From Chloroflexota bacterium (GTDB lineage: Bacteria; Chloroflexota; UBA5177; JANWHV01), in assembly GCA_025924845.1 (NCBI GenBank), contig JAICHN010000096.1, positions 1 through 13,250 on the forward strand: DNA of 13,250 bases, in the 5' to 3' direction. The position numbers were made by a program, and so were the translations under genes. This document shows, piece by piece, positions 1-6,330 of the stretch. The notes below the pieces were generated by a model. The model did no database searches. It had not been told where the DNA came from and saw only the letters and a program-made list of their open reading frames with translations. Position 1 is the first letter of the stretch; every line of letters starts with the position of its first letter.

Positions 1-135
1 CAGGGGCACAAGAGCGGCCGGCCGGCAACGATGGTTGCCCAGGGCGGATGCCGACCTGGGCGGGCACTCGAACGTGTGGCGGGCCAGTTGAGGCCGGAGA
101 TGAAGCGCGCGGAGGTGCCGGCCGGGGCGGTAGGA
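1..135. other. no supported gene; end of window
   Basis: No coding region can be supported here. The minus frame of the epimerase stays open past its stop but offers no start or recognisable protein, and the plus-strand open frame that begins near base 31 is antisense to the epimerase. A short inverted repeat, GGCAAC (24-29) with GTTGCC (34-39), has a 6-bp stem and no T-tract. It is too weak to call a terminator for the minus-strand epimerase. Confidence 0.4.
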
Positions 136-1008
136 TCAGCCGGGGGGCGGGGCTTCGCGCAGCCCGTAGCGCCTGGCCATATCGCGAAGGAAGCGAGCGC
201 CTTCGCTTACCAGCACGTCACCGCTGGGCGCCACATCGCGCCACACCGGGGTTCCCGGCCGCATGTCGTCGGAGACATTGAAGAAACTCTCCATCCCTGC
301 GTAGCCATGATAGTCAAGCGTGGCCAGTGCGCCAAAAAGCTGCTCCCAGTTGACCAAGCCGGTGCCGGGAATGCCCCGATCGTTCTCGCACAAATGAAAA
401 TGACATAGACATTCGCCCGCCTGTCGTACCGGCTCGTCCCAACGCTTTTCCTCAATGTTCATATGGTAGGTATCGAGATGCACCCCTACGTTGGGACGGT
501 CGATCATCATGCAGAGACGTACCGCCTGCTCGGCCGTATTGATCAGGAACGATTCATAGCGATTGACCGGCTCGATGCCCAGGGTTACGCCCAGATCGGC
601 GGCGTGGTCGGCGGCGATGCGTAGCCCATGCGCCGACCACTCCCAGTGACGCTCGTCGGCCCGGAAAGGGGGACGACGTCCGTGCTCGGCATAGATCACG
701 CCGGAGAACTGGTGGGCGCCCATTGCCGCGGTGGCGTCCACGCAACGGAGCAGGTGGTCGGCACCCGCCCGGCGCGTGTCAGGATCATCGGCGGTCAGAT
801 CGGTAGCCGCGGTGAGCACGGTGCTGGTCACGACATCAAAGCCTCTGCTGACGAGGCGCGCCTTGATGGCCGGTGGGTCGATATCGTCCAGGGCCATGAG
901 GGGGATTTCGATGAAGTCCAGGCCAAGTTGCTGAGCACGGTCGATGAGGTCGAGCGAGGCGTTGCTCCAGTGATTGGTCCAGGCCATGGCGTGTATACCC
1001 AGCTTCAT
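136..1008 (-). CDS. sugar phosphate isomerase/epimerase, ketose 3-epimerase type
   Basis: Predicted cytoplasmic (beta/alpha)8 barrel enzyme of 290 residues that interconverts ketoses at C3 or isomerises a related sugar, using a divalent metal. Four metal ligands can be placed: E146 (in GIEPVNR), D179 (LDTYHMN), H205 (FHLCEND) and E240 (GMESF). Their spacings of 33, 26 and 35 residues equal those of E152, D185, H211 and E246 in D-tagatose 3-epimerase. The NRYE and LDTYHMNIEE blocks are typical of the D-tagatose/D-psicose/L-ribulose 3-epimerase group. The ATG at 1008 is chosen over the GTG at 1014 because the purine-rich site at 1017-1024 lies 8 bases before the ATG but only 2 before the GTG. 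The gene diverges from the flippase-like operon. The exact sugar cannot be read from sequence; hydroxypyruvate isomerase or inosose isomerase are less likely alternatives. Confidence 0.88.
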   Translation of the reverse strand: MKLGIHAMAWTNHWSNASLDLIDRAQQLGLDFIEIPLMALDDIDPPAIKARLVSRGFDVVTSTVLTAATDLTADDPDTRRAGADHLLRCVDATAAMGAHQFSGVIYAEHGRRPPFRADERHWEWSAHGLRIAADHAADLGVTLGIEPVNRYESFLINTAEQAVRLCMMIDRPNVGVHLDTYHMNIEEKRWDEPVRQAGECLCHFHLCENDRGIPGTGLVNWEQLFGALATLDYHGYAGMESFFNVSDDMRPGTPVWRDVAPSGDVLVSEGARFLRDMARRYGLREAPPPG

Positions 1009-1214
1009 CGACACTACCCCTCCCTTGCCCTGATCCGGTGCCTGCGGCTATGGTATCACGCAATACACTCCTGAATTCGGTGGGCACGGCAGGGGCCCGC
1101 GCGCTGCCCTCTTCATGGGAGAAAGCTGTAAGATCGAACCTATGCTTTTGTGACAGGAATGATGGTGGTAGCCCGCGGAGTACTGCCGAGGATCGAGCCC
1201 ATGGATGCTGCCTT
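1009..1214. promoter_or_regulatory. divergent intergenic region between epimerase and membrane operon
   Basis: About 200 bases separate two divergent genes, so promoters for both should lie here. A plus-strand TGGTATCAC at 1051-1059 resembles an extended -10, and TATGCT stands at 1141-1146, but neither has a convincing -35 partner. The plus-strand frame of the membrane gene is open across this region from 1038. Its translation there (Cys/Arg/Ser mixed, no family match) does not look like protein. A five-codon reading frame at 1201-1218 is described as a separate finding. Confidence 0.4.
1017..1024 (-). promoter_or_regulatory. ribosome binding site of the epimerase gene
   Basis: Read on the minus strand this is GGGAGGGG, ending 8 bases before the ATG at 1008 and only 2 bases before the GTG at 1014. 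It favours the inner ATG as the start. Confidence 0.55.
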
Positions 1215-2222
1215 GTGAACCGTCGGAAATATGTGCGCGGAGTGTTGCCGACGGCGGCTATGCTCGTGGTGATCGTTGGCCTCCTCTGGTTCGGCGGCTT
1301 CCGCCGGATCGGGGATCAGATCGCTAATTTCAAGCTCATTTACCTTGCCTGGTTCGTGCTCTTCACCGCTGCCAATGAGGTGGTACGGGGCGTGCTCTGG
1401 CATGGGCTTATCCGCTGCCTGGAAGGGGGAGTAACCCTTAAGGCCGAAATTTTCGCTTTCGCGGCGGGCGAGGCGGCAAAAGCACTGCCAACCGGCGTCT
1501 ATGTACAAAATTATATATTGCAGCAGTCGGCCGGGGCTGACTTCGGTCACTCGTCGGCAGCGACCACATTGATGATCGTGGCCGAGATCGTCGTCTCTCT
1601 GCTCGGCGTGGCGGTCCTGGGCGTTGGCGGCTGGAGCACCGGATTGCGCATTGCCATCTTCGTGCTCGGCGTGGCGGCTATTCTGATTGGCAGGCGGTAT
1701 CTCGCGAGGACGCATCCCGCCGCCATGCCGCGGTGGATGGCGCGTTACAAGCCCTTGCGTTGGGTGGCCAAGGAGTATACGCACTTTAGAACGGGCGCCG
1801 CCGCGCTCACTCAGCCGCGCATCCTCATCTTTACCCTGATGCTCACAGCCCTATCCTTGGTGCTGAGCGGCACGGCGCTGTTTCTGGTGCTGCGCGGGCT
1901 CGGCGTTTCCGGCGTATCTTTTTCCCAGGCTATCGCCGTGAACTGCTTCGGTCTGGCCTTCTATGTCGTCCTCGGCTCACTGGAAGCGGCGGATGTCGGC
2001 GTGTTGGTTGGTATCGGGGTGAGCAGCAGCGCCGCGGTGAGCACGGTTCTGGTTAATCGTGTTCTCGGTATCGGTGTCACCACCATCATGGCGGCGGTGG
2101 TGATGGCGCTGCTGCGCGGAGAGTGGCGCACCTTGCGCCGCCGGGACCGGTCCAGATCGCCCGAGGCGCCTGCCCCCGCCAATCCATCCGATCCCGCGCC
2201 GGCGCCGGGCCAGTGGGTATGA
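1215..2222 (+). CDS. LPG-synthase-TM/UPF0104 family flippase-like membrane protein
   Basis: Polytopic inner-membrane protein of about 335 residues with roughly eight hydrophobic segments. It resembles the membrane domain of lysylphosphatidylglycerol synthase (MprF flippase half) and stand-alone UPF0104 proteins. Family marks are the loop FAAGEAAKALPTG after the second to third helix and the GSLEAADVGVLVGIGV segment near the C-terminus, followed by the VNRVLGI helix. No soluble aminoacyltransferase domain is attached, so transport or flipping of a lipid or glycolipid is more likely than lipid aminoacylation; the substrate is unknown. The GTG at 1215 is preferred because the protein before it, although the frame is open to 1038, has no membrane or family character. 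The C-terminus is a Pro/Ala-rich cytoplasmic tail. Its stop overlaps the next start by 4 bp, which implies translational coupling. Confidence 0.8.
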   Translation: MNRRKYVRGVLPTAAMLVVIVGLLWFGGFRRIGDQIANFKLIYLAWFVLFTAANEVVRGVLWHGLIRCLEGGVTLKAEIFAFAAGEAAKALPTGVYVQNYILQQSAGADFGHSSAATTLMIVAEIVVSLLGVAVLGVGGWSTGLRIAIFVLGVAAILIGRRYLARTHPAAMPRWMARYKPLRWVAKEYTHFRTGAAALTQPRILIFTLMLTALSLVLSGTALFLVLRGLGVSGVSFSQAIAVNCFGLAFYVVLGSLEAADVGVLVGIGVSSSAAVSTVLVNRVLGIGVTTIMAAVVMALLRGEWRTLRRRDRSRSPEAPAPANPSDPAPAPGQWV

Positions 2223-2986
2223 AGACGGCAAGAATGACGCGACGCCGCGCCATCCTGCTCGTGGCGATAGGACTTATCGCGGCGGCGTTGGTTGCCGCTG
2301 TCTTCGTCTGGCGGCAGGCGGCCGGCAGCGGTTCCGTTTCCGTAGACGCGGCCGTGAATGAGTTCCGACAGGCCGCGGGCGGCAGCGTAAGTGGACCGCC
2401 GCTCCCCGGCGTCTATAGCTATTCCTTAAGCGGCAAGGAGTGTGCGGGAGTGGCGGGTGTCCACCTTTGCCGGCCGTTTCCCCCGCACGCGCGGATGATC
2501 CTGACCCGTCAGCCCGGCACGGTCACTATCGAATTGGACCTGTCGCAAGACCACAGCGAGACGAGCCGCTACCTGGTGCGCGCGGATGGACGCTACCTGG
2601 CGTCGCAACGCACGAAACTTGTATTCGGGATTGCTCAGGACGACAAAGCATCAACCGTGCCGGCGACCCTGGCCCTGCCCGCGACGCTCCGCGTCGGCCT
2701 ACACTGGATGCAACGGTTCTCAACCGGCGGTTTGCCGGTGGTGACCAAAAATAGGGTGGCGCGGCAAACAACCATGAAGATCGGCGGGGTGAACGTGATG
2801 GTGTATGAGATCGACGCCGATTCGAAGACCGGCGGCGCGCATCCTGGTACTGAGAACGATGTCAGCCTGCACTCGCCAAGCACGGGTCTGGATGTGCAAT
2901 TGGCCATCCATCGCCGGATCGGCGGGGTATTCCCGTACACCATGGATCTCGACGCTACATTGGAATCACTGAAACCGCTCAAATAG
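2219..2986 (+). CDS. membrane-anchored protein of unknown function
   Basis: Not recognised. The 255-residue product begins with a basic stretch (KTARMTRRR) followed by a single hydrophobic segment at about residues 11-31, so it is probably an N-in/C-out anchored or secreted protein. The remaining ~220 residues are rich in beta-type sequence with alternating hydrophobics, including GVYSYSLSG at 64-72 and a later TMKIGGVNVMVYEID strand pair. This could be a LolA-like or DUF3108-like barrel, but that is only an impression. Two cysteines at 75 and 84 could form a disulfide outside the cell. The ATG at 2219 overlaps the stop of the flippase-like gene (ATGA), and the MFS gene follows 29 bases after its stop. 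A periplasmic or extracellular accessory role to the flippase-like protein is plausible by context alone. Confidence 0.75.
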   Translation: MKTARMTRRRAILLVAIGLIAAALVAAVFVWRQAAGSGSVSVDAAVNEFRQAAGGSVSGPPLPGVYSYSLSGKECAGVAGVHLCRPFPPHARMILTRQPGTVTIELDLSQDHSETSRYLVRADGRYLASQRTKLVFGIAQDDKASTVPATLALPATLRVGLHWMQRFSTGGLPVVTKNRVARQTTMKIGGVNVMVYEIDADSKTGGAHPGTENDVSLHSPSTGLDVQLAIHRRIGGVFPYTMDLDATLESLKPLK

Positions 2987-3015
2987 CCTTGGGCAAGAGC
3001 AGCGGTAATGCCGGC

Positions 3016-4263
3016 ATGAGTACGATCAGGTCCAGACCTCTTGCCGTACTCACTCCCCTACGGCAAACACTCCTAGCGCTGTATTGGTTCTCGCTCAGCT
3101 TCCACGCGGGCGCCTTACTTGGCGTCGCCATCCCGGCCCAGTTGTCAACCCTGGCCAACCCGGGCCGAGCCACGATCCTCCTCGCCGTGCTGGGCGGGGT
3201 CGGCGGTTTCGTTTCGATGGTCGTGCAGCCGATCGCGGGCGTACTGAGCGACCTCTCGCTGCATGCCTGGGGAAGACGCCGGCCGTATCTGGTTGGTGGG
3301 GCGGCCCTGGACACGGTGGGTCTGGTCGTGATGACGTGGACCAGTTCGATCAGCGTGCTGTTCGCCGGCTACCTCCTGGCAAGCTTCGGCAACGCGGTGA
3401 GCGGCGCCGCCTACCAGGCATATATCCCCGACCATGTACCTCCTCGGCAATACGGGGAATCCTCCGGCTACCTGGGTGCGATGAGCATGTTGGGCACGAT
3501 CGTCAGCTTCGGCGTGGCCGCCATTCTGGTGTCTCCCCATCATGTAGCCGCGTTCTACGTGGTCACCGGGATACTGATCGCGGGTGGGGCGTTCCTCACC
3601 GCCGTCGCCGTGGCCGACCCCCCAGGCCGGACACCGACGCGTCCGGTCGTGCAATCATGGCGGGCGCTCTGGGTGGCGCCCTGGCGAAACCCGGATTTTT
3701 CCTGGGTCTTCGCCACTCGCGCCCTGATGATGCTCGCCCTGTACACCTTGTTCACGTTCGTCGCGTTCTATGCGCGCGACGTGGTGCATTTGACCCAATT
3801 CGTCCAGGGGGCGGCGGTGCTGGCCGGCGTGGCCACGGTGGCCGCGCTGGCGAGCGGGGTGGTGGCCGGAATACTGTCCGATCGGATTGGACGCAGGCCG
3901 CTGGTCAGTACCGCCAGCGTGCTTATGTCGACGTCATTGCTCGGCCTGGCCTTCTTCCACCAAATCAACCTGGTGTTGGCGCTCGGCGCGGTGTTCGGCC
4001 TGGCTCTGGGCATCTACATGGCCGTGGACTGGGCGCTCGCCGTGGATGTGCTGCCGGACGAAGGTTTCGCCGCCAAGGATCTGGGGCTCTGGGGTTTATC
4101 AATCAGTTTGCCGCAGGCGGCTGCCCCGTTCGTGGGCGGCGTCGTGCTCACCGTGCTCCGGCCGGCTGGACCGGCCGTCGCCTATGGCGTCCTATTCGCG
4201 GCAGCCGCCGGGTGTGCCGCCCTGAGCGGCGTGTTGGTATGGCACATTCGAGAGGCAAGGTAA
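3016..4263 (+). CDS. MFS transporter, SLC45/sugar-carrier-like
   Basis: Major facilitator of 415 residues with about twelve hydrophobic helices, predicted to move a small solute, possibly a sugar, across the inner membrane. The loop after helix 2 reads GVLSDLSLHAWGRRRPY (residues 75-91), the motif-A form seen in SLC45 and sucrose/GPH-like carriers rather than drug exporters. A second motif A, GILSDRIGRRPL, lies in the central loop before helix 9. The segment DWALAVDVLPDEG and the following GLWGLSISLPQAAAP also match the sugar-symporter type. The ATG at 3016 is preferred; a TTG at 2989 in the same frame lacks a ribosome site. It is third in the operon and converges on the YkoP-like gene, with only 8 bases between the two stops. 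Substrate and coupling ion are not determined. Confidence 0.85.
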   Translation: MSTIRSRPLAVLTPLRQTLLALYWFSLSFHAGALLGVAIPAQLSTLANPGRATILLAVLGGVGGFVSMVVQPIAGVLSDLSLHAWGRRRPYLVGGAALDTVGLVVMTWTSSISVLFAGYLLASFGNAVSGAAYQAYIPDHVPPRQYGESSGYLGAMSMLGTIVSFGVAAILVSPHHVAAFYVVTGILIAGGAFLTAVAVADPPGRTPTRPVVQSWRALWVAPWRNPDFSWVFATRALMMLALYTLFTFVAFYARDVVHLTQFVQGAAVLAGVATVAALASGVVAGILSDRIGRRPLVSTASVLMSTSLLGLAFFHQINLVLALGAVFGLALGIYMAVDWALAVDVLPDEGFAAKDLGLWGLSISLPQAAAPFVGGVVLTVLRPAGPAVAYGVLFAAAAGCAALSGVLVWHIREAR

Positions 4264-4271
4264 AGATAAAG

Positions 4272-4889
4272 CTACTGCCGGTCTCTTCGGAAACGGAGAT
4301 CCCCACCTACCCGGCAATTTTCGGATCGTGCCGGCTGGTTCGGAGGGAGGGAGGGAAACCGCGCAAGGAGATCGTCAATACTTAACCACGCCTCGCCGAG
4401 ACGAAGGTGATCCAATGCCCTGCCTCCCTGGGCCAGAGGCCGTGGTCGTCCATAGATGGCCAGCATTGCGAGCATAAACAACCGAGCGAATGGGGCGCGA
4501 AGGGAGGGCTCGGCCGGGCGGAGTGTGAACCCAAAGCGCTGCAGGGCCTGGTAGAACACCGTTTCCGCCCAAATGACCCGGATGCCGGCCGGAATGGTGC
4601 CTTGCCGGATCAACTGGGCAAGTGCTTCAAGATCCTCGCCCCCGATTCGCGTCAGTCGCCAAGTCAAGCGCCTGACGCTCGGCTCGTCGGCTGTGAGCGC
4701 CGCCAGCGTCGGATTATCGAAATGCAGGCCGACGCACAGCTCGCCACGCTGAACCACCGCGCCGTCACGCAGCACGATCTCTCGCACGGGGAGCGGAGCG
4801 ATCTCAAAGCGCGTAATGCCACCCTCACGTACCAGGCGGGTCGGCCGGCGCCGTTCCAGGATGCGCTCAACCAGCCGAAAGATATGCAT
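4272..4889 (-). CDS. YkoP-like protein
   Basis: Predicted soluble protein of 205 residues resembling Bacillus subtilis YkoP, a small protein of unknown function whose domain also occurs fused to polysaccharide deacetylases. From memory of YkoP, the matching blocks are EIVLRDGAVVQRGELCVGLHF (early core), then a helical middle, then RFGFTLRPAEPSLRAPFARL, which parallels the YkoP GFDVFPI segment. The start is uncertain. The ATG at 4889 is preceded by GAGGGGGATC, a good ribosome site, and lines up with the expected N-terminus. The frame is open to an ATG at 5033, which would add 48 residues (Gly/Trp/Arg-rich) without a clear ribosome site. The gene converges on the MFS gene and diverges from the SPFH gene. 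No deacetylase domain is present here. Function is unassigned. Confidence 0.7.
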   Translation of the reverse strand: MHIFRLVERILERRRPTRLVREGGITRFEIAPLPVREIVLRDGAVVQRGELCVGLHFDNPTLAALTADEPSVRRLTWRLTRIGGEDLEALAQLIRQGTIPAGIRVIWAETVFYQALQRFGFTLRPAEPSLRAPFARLFMLAMLAIYGRPRPLAQGGRALDHLRLGEAWLSIDDLLARFPSLPPNQPARSENCRVGGDLRFRRDRQ

Positions 4890-5195
4890 GATCCCCCTCG
4901 GCCGGCCGAGACCCGATGCGCCCCACGGTGAGCGACCAAGACCAAGCACTGCCTGATCCAGCCACCGCTCCCAGCGCGGAATGGGCGAAGCGGTTCCCGT
5001 ACCATGCACAGTCGCCCTCATTTTATGTCGCATGCCCGCTTTAAGCTCGTCCCTTCCATCGTTCTTTGTTCAGCATACCACCGCGTGGCCGGGGCTATGC
5101 CCGCACTATGGTATAGTGGAATATTGAGGATGGGCGATTGCCCGCGGCCTATGAAGAACGCGGCGGCACGCCCCTCGGGCGACAGGAGAATTGAC
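4890..5195. promoter_or_regulatory. divergent region between YkoP-like and SPFH genes
   Basis: This stretch either holds the N-terminal extension of the YkoP-like protein (to 5033) or is all noncoding. It includes the YkoP ribosome site (minus strand GAGGGGGATC, 4890-4899), a minus-strand TATGCT at 5072-5077 that could be a -10, the plus-strand extended -10 at 5109-5117, and the SPFH ribosome site AGGAGA at 5184-5189. No other gene is visible. Confidence 0.45.
5105..5117 (+). promoter_or_regulatory. extended -10 promoter element inside a small palindrome
   Basis: The bases TGGTATAGT (5109-5117) match the extended -10 pattern TGnTATAAT at all but one position, which fits a promoter for the SPFH gene about 80 bases downstream. 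The same bases form an inverted repeat, ACTAT-GGT-ATAGT (5105-5117), so a dyad overlaps the -10. No good -35 is seen, as is usual for extended -10 promoters. Confidence 0.45.
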
Positions 5196-6176
5196 ATGGG
5201 ACCGGAAATCGTTCTTGGCATAATCATACTGGCCTTCATAGCGCTGATGGCGCGGACCTTCCGGGTTATCCCCCAGGCCCGAGTCGGCGTTATCCAGCGC
5301 CTGGGCACATACCAGCGCTCCGCCGACAGCGGTTTAACCGTGGTGCTGCCTTTCATCGACAAGATGTTGCCCCTCCTCGATATGCGCGAACAGGTGATCA
5401 GCTTCGCGCCACAACCGGTGATTACCTCCGATAACGTAACGATCAACGTCACCAGTGTGATCTATTACCAGATCCTCGACGCGAAGAACGCTACCTATCA
5501 GGTGGCCAATCTGCTGCCGGCCATGGAGCAGATCGCCCAGACCACATTGCGTAATGTCATGGGCGGCCTCTCGCTCGATACCAGTCTGACCAGTCGCGAC
5601 GAGGTCAACGGGCGCCTCCGCCTGGTGCTCGACGAAGTGACCGAGAAGTGGGGTGTGCGGGTCACCCGCGTCGAACTCAAGGATATCAGTCCTCCCAAGG
5701 ACATTCAGCTGGCCATGGAAAAGCAGATGCAGGCGGAACGGAGCAAACGCGCCACCATTTTGCAGGCGGAGGGCGAAGCGCAGGCGGCGGTCTTGCGGGC
5801 GGATGGAGCGCAGAAGGCGCTCATTCTGGCCAGCGAGGGCGAACGGCAGGCGGCGATTCTGCGCGCGGAAGGCGATGGGCAAGCGATGATTACCGTGCAG
5901 CAAGCCCTGGCCGATTCGGTGCGCATGGTCTTCGAGGCGGTCAATTCGGCGGGCGCCACGCCGGAGGCGATGCAGTTCCAGTACATGCAAATGTTGCCCA
6001 AGCTGGCGGAGAATCCCGCCAACAAGGTGATCGTAGTGCCGGCCGATATGGCGGGGCTGGCCGGTCTGGCAACCTCGCTCGCCGAGATCACGCAGGGCGC
6101 GCGGCCGGCAGCACCGGCAAAGAACGGCATCAACGCCGCCGCTCGTCCAAGATTGGCGGCGGCGGACGCCACGTAA
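5196..6176 (+). CDS. SPFH/Band 7 (stomatin/prohibitin) membrane protein
   Basis: Membrane scaffold of 326 residues in the stomatin/QmcA group, which in bacteria assembles into oligomers that organise membrane microdomains and modulate membrane proteases. A single hydrophobic N-terminal segment (about residues 4-19) is followed by the Band 7 domain: VIPQARVGVIQRLGTY (24-39), GLTVVLPFID (46-55), and the VELKDISPPKDIQLAMEKQMQAER transition at 159-182. Next comes a helical Ala/Glu region built of four units of about 11 residues from residue 188 (ILQAEGEAQAA, VLRADGAQKAL, ILASEGERQAA, ILRAEGDGQAM), typical of flotillin/stomatin coiled regions. The ATG at 5196 has a clear ribosome site (AGGAGA, 5184-5189); the open frame upstream is not coding. 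Many relatives sit beside an NfeD membrane gene, but none is present here. The C-terminal tail is Ala/Pro-rich. Confidence 0.9.
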   Translation: MGPEIVLGIIILAFIALMARTFRVIPQARVGVIQRLGTYQRSADSGLTVVLPFIDKMLPLLDMREQVISFAPQPVITSDNVTINVTSVIYYQILDAKNATYQVANLLPAMEQIAQTTLRNVMGGLSLDTSLTSRDEVNGRLRLVLDEVTEKWGVRVTRVELKDISPPKDIQLAMEKQMQAERSKRATILQAEGEAQAAVLRADGAQKALILASEGERQAAILRAEGDGQAMITVQQALADSVRMVFEAVNSAGATPEAMQFQYMQMLPKLAENPANKVIVVPADMAGLAGLATSLAEITQGARPAAPAKNGINAAARPRLAAADAT

Positions 6177-6216
6177 CCGTCACATCGCGCCGGCCGTATA
6201 CTGAGAGCGTACATTC

Positions 6217-6266
6217 ATGCTTGGTGTGAACGAGGAGGATTTCTCCTCGTTCACACCAAGCATTTT
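6217..6266 (+). terminator. perfect 21-bp hairpin with short T run
   Basis: Left arm 6217-6237 and right arm 6243-6263 are perfect reverse complements of 21 bases with a 5-base loop (GATTT), followed by TTT, so four Ts close the structure. It lies 40 bases after the SPFH stop and fits an intrinsic terminator for that gene, with an unusually long stem. Because TATACT at 6197-6202 lies just upstream, it could instead be a stem at the very 5' end of the aldo/keto reductase transcript. Confidence 0.7.
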
Positions 6267-6330
6267 AAGGTCAAGACCTCTGCACGGCATGTCCAGACGT
6301 CCTAACTAATAATAGTCGAGGAGAGAAGCG

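Noticed and set aside
12..25. GGCCGGCC-type sequence near the window start, similar to GCGGCCGGC at the window end
   Set aside because: Such motifs recur throughout this GC-rich DNA; no evidence of a terminal repeat or attachment site.
1140..1784. Antisense open frame of 214 codons across the flippase-like gene
   Set aside because: His/Glu/Arg-rich and opposite strong membrane coding sequence; no domain.
4280..4302. Possible hairpin GGTCTC/GAGATCC just after the MFS stop
   Set aside because: Bulged short stem inside the 3' end of the convergent gene, without a T-tract.
3084..4385. Long plus-strand open frame of 433 codons overlapping the MFS gene
   Set aside because: It is in another frame of a clear transporter and its translation is Arg/Gly-rich without domains, as expected of GC-rich shadows.
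5334..5990. Antisense open frame of 218 codons across the SPFH gene
   Set aside because: Repetitive His/Arg/Leu sequence mirrors the hendecad region of the SPFH gene; no start signal or family match.
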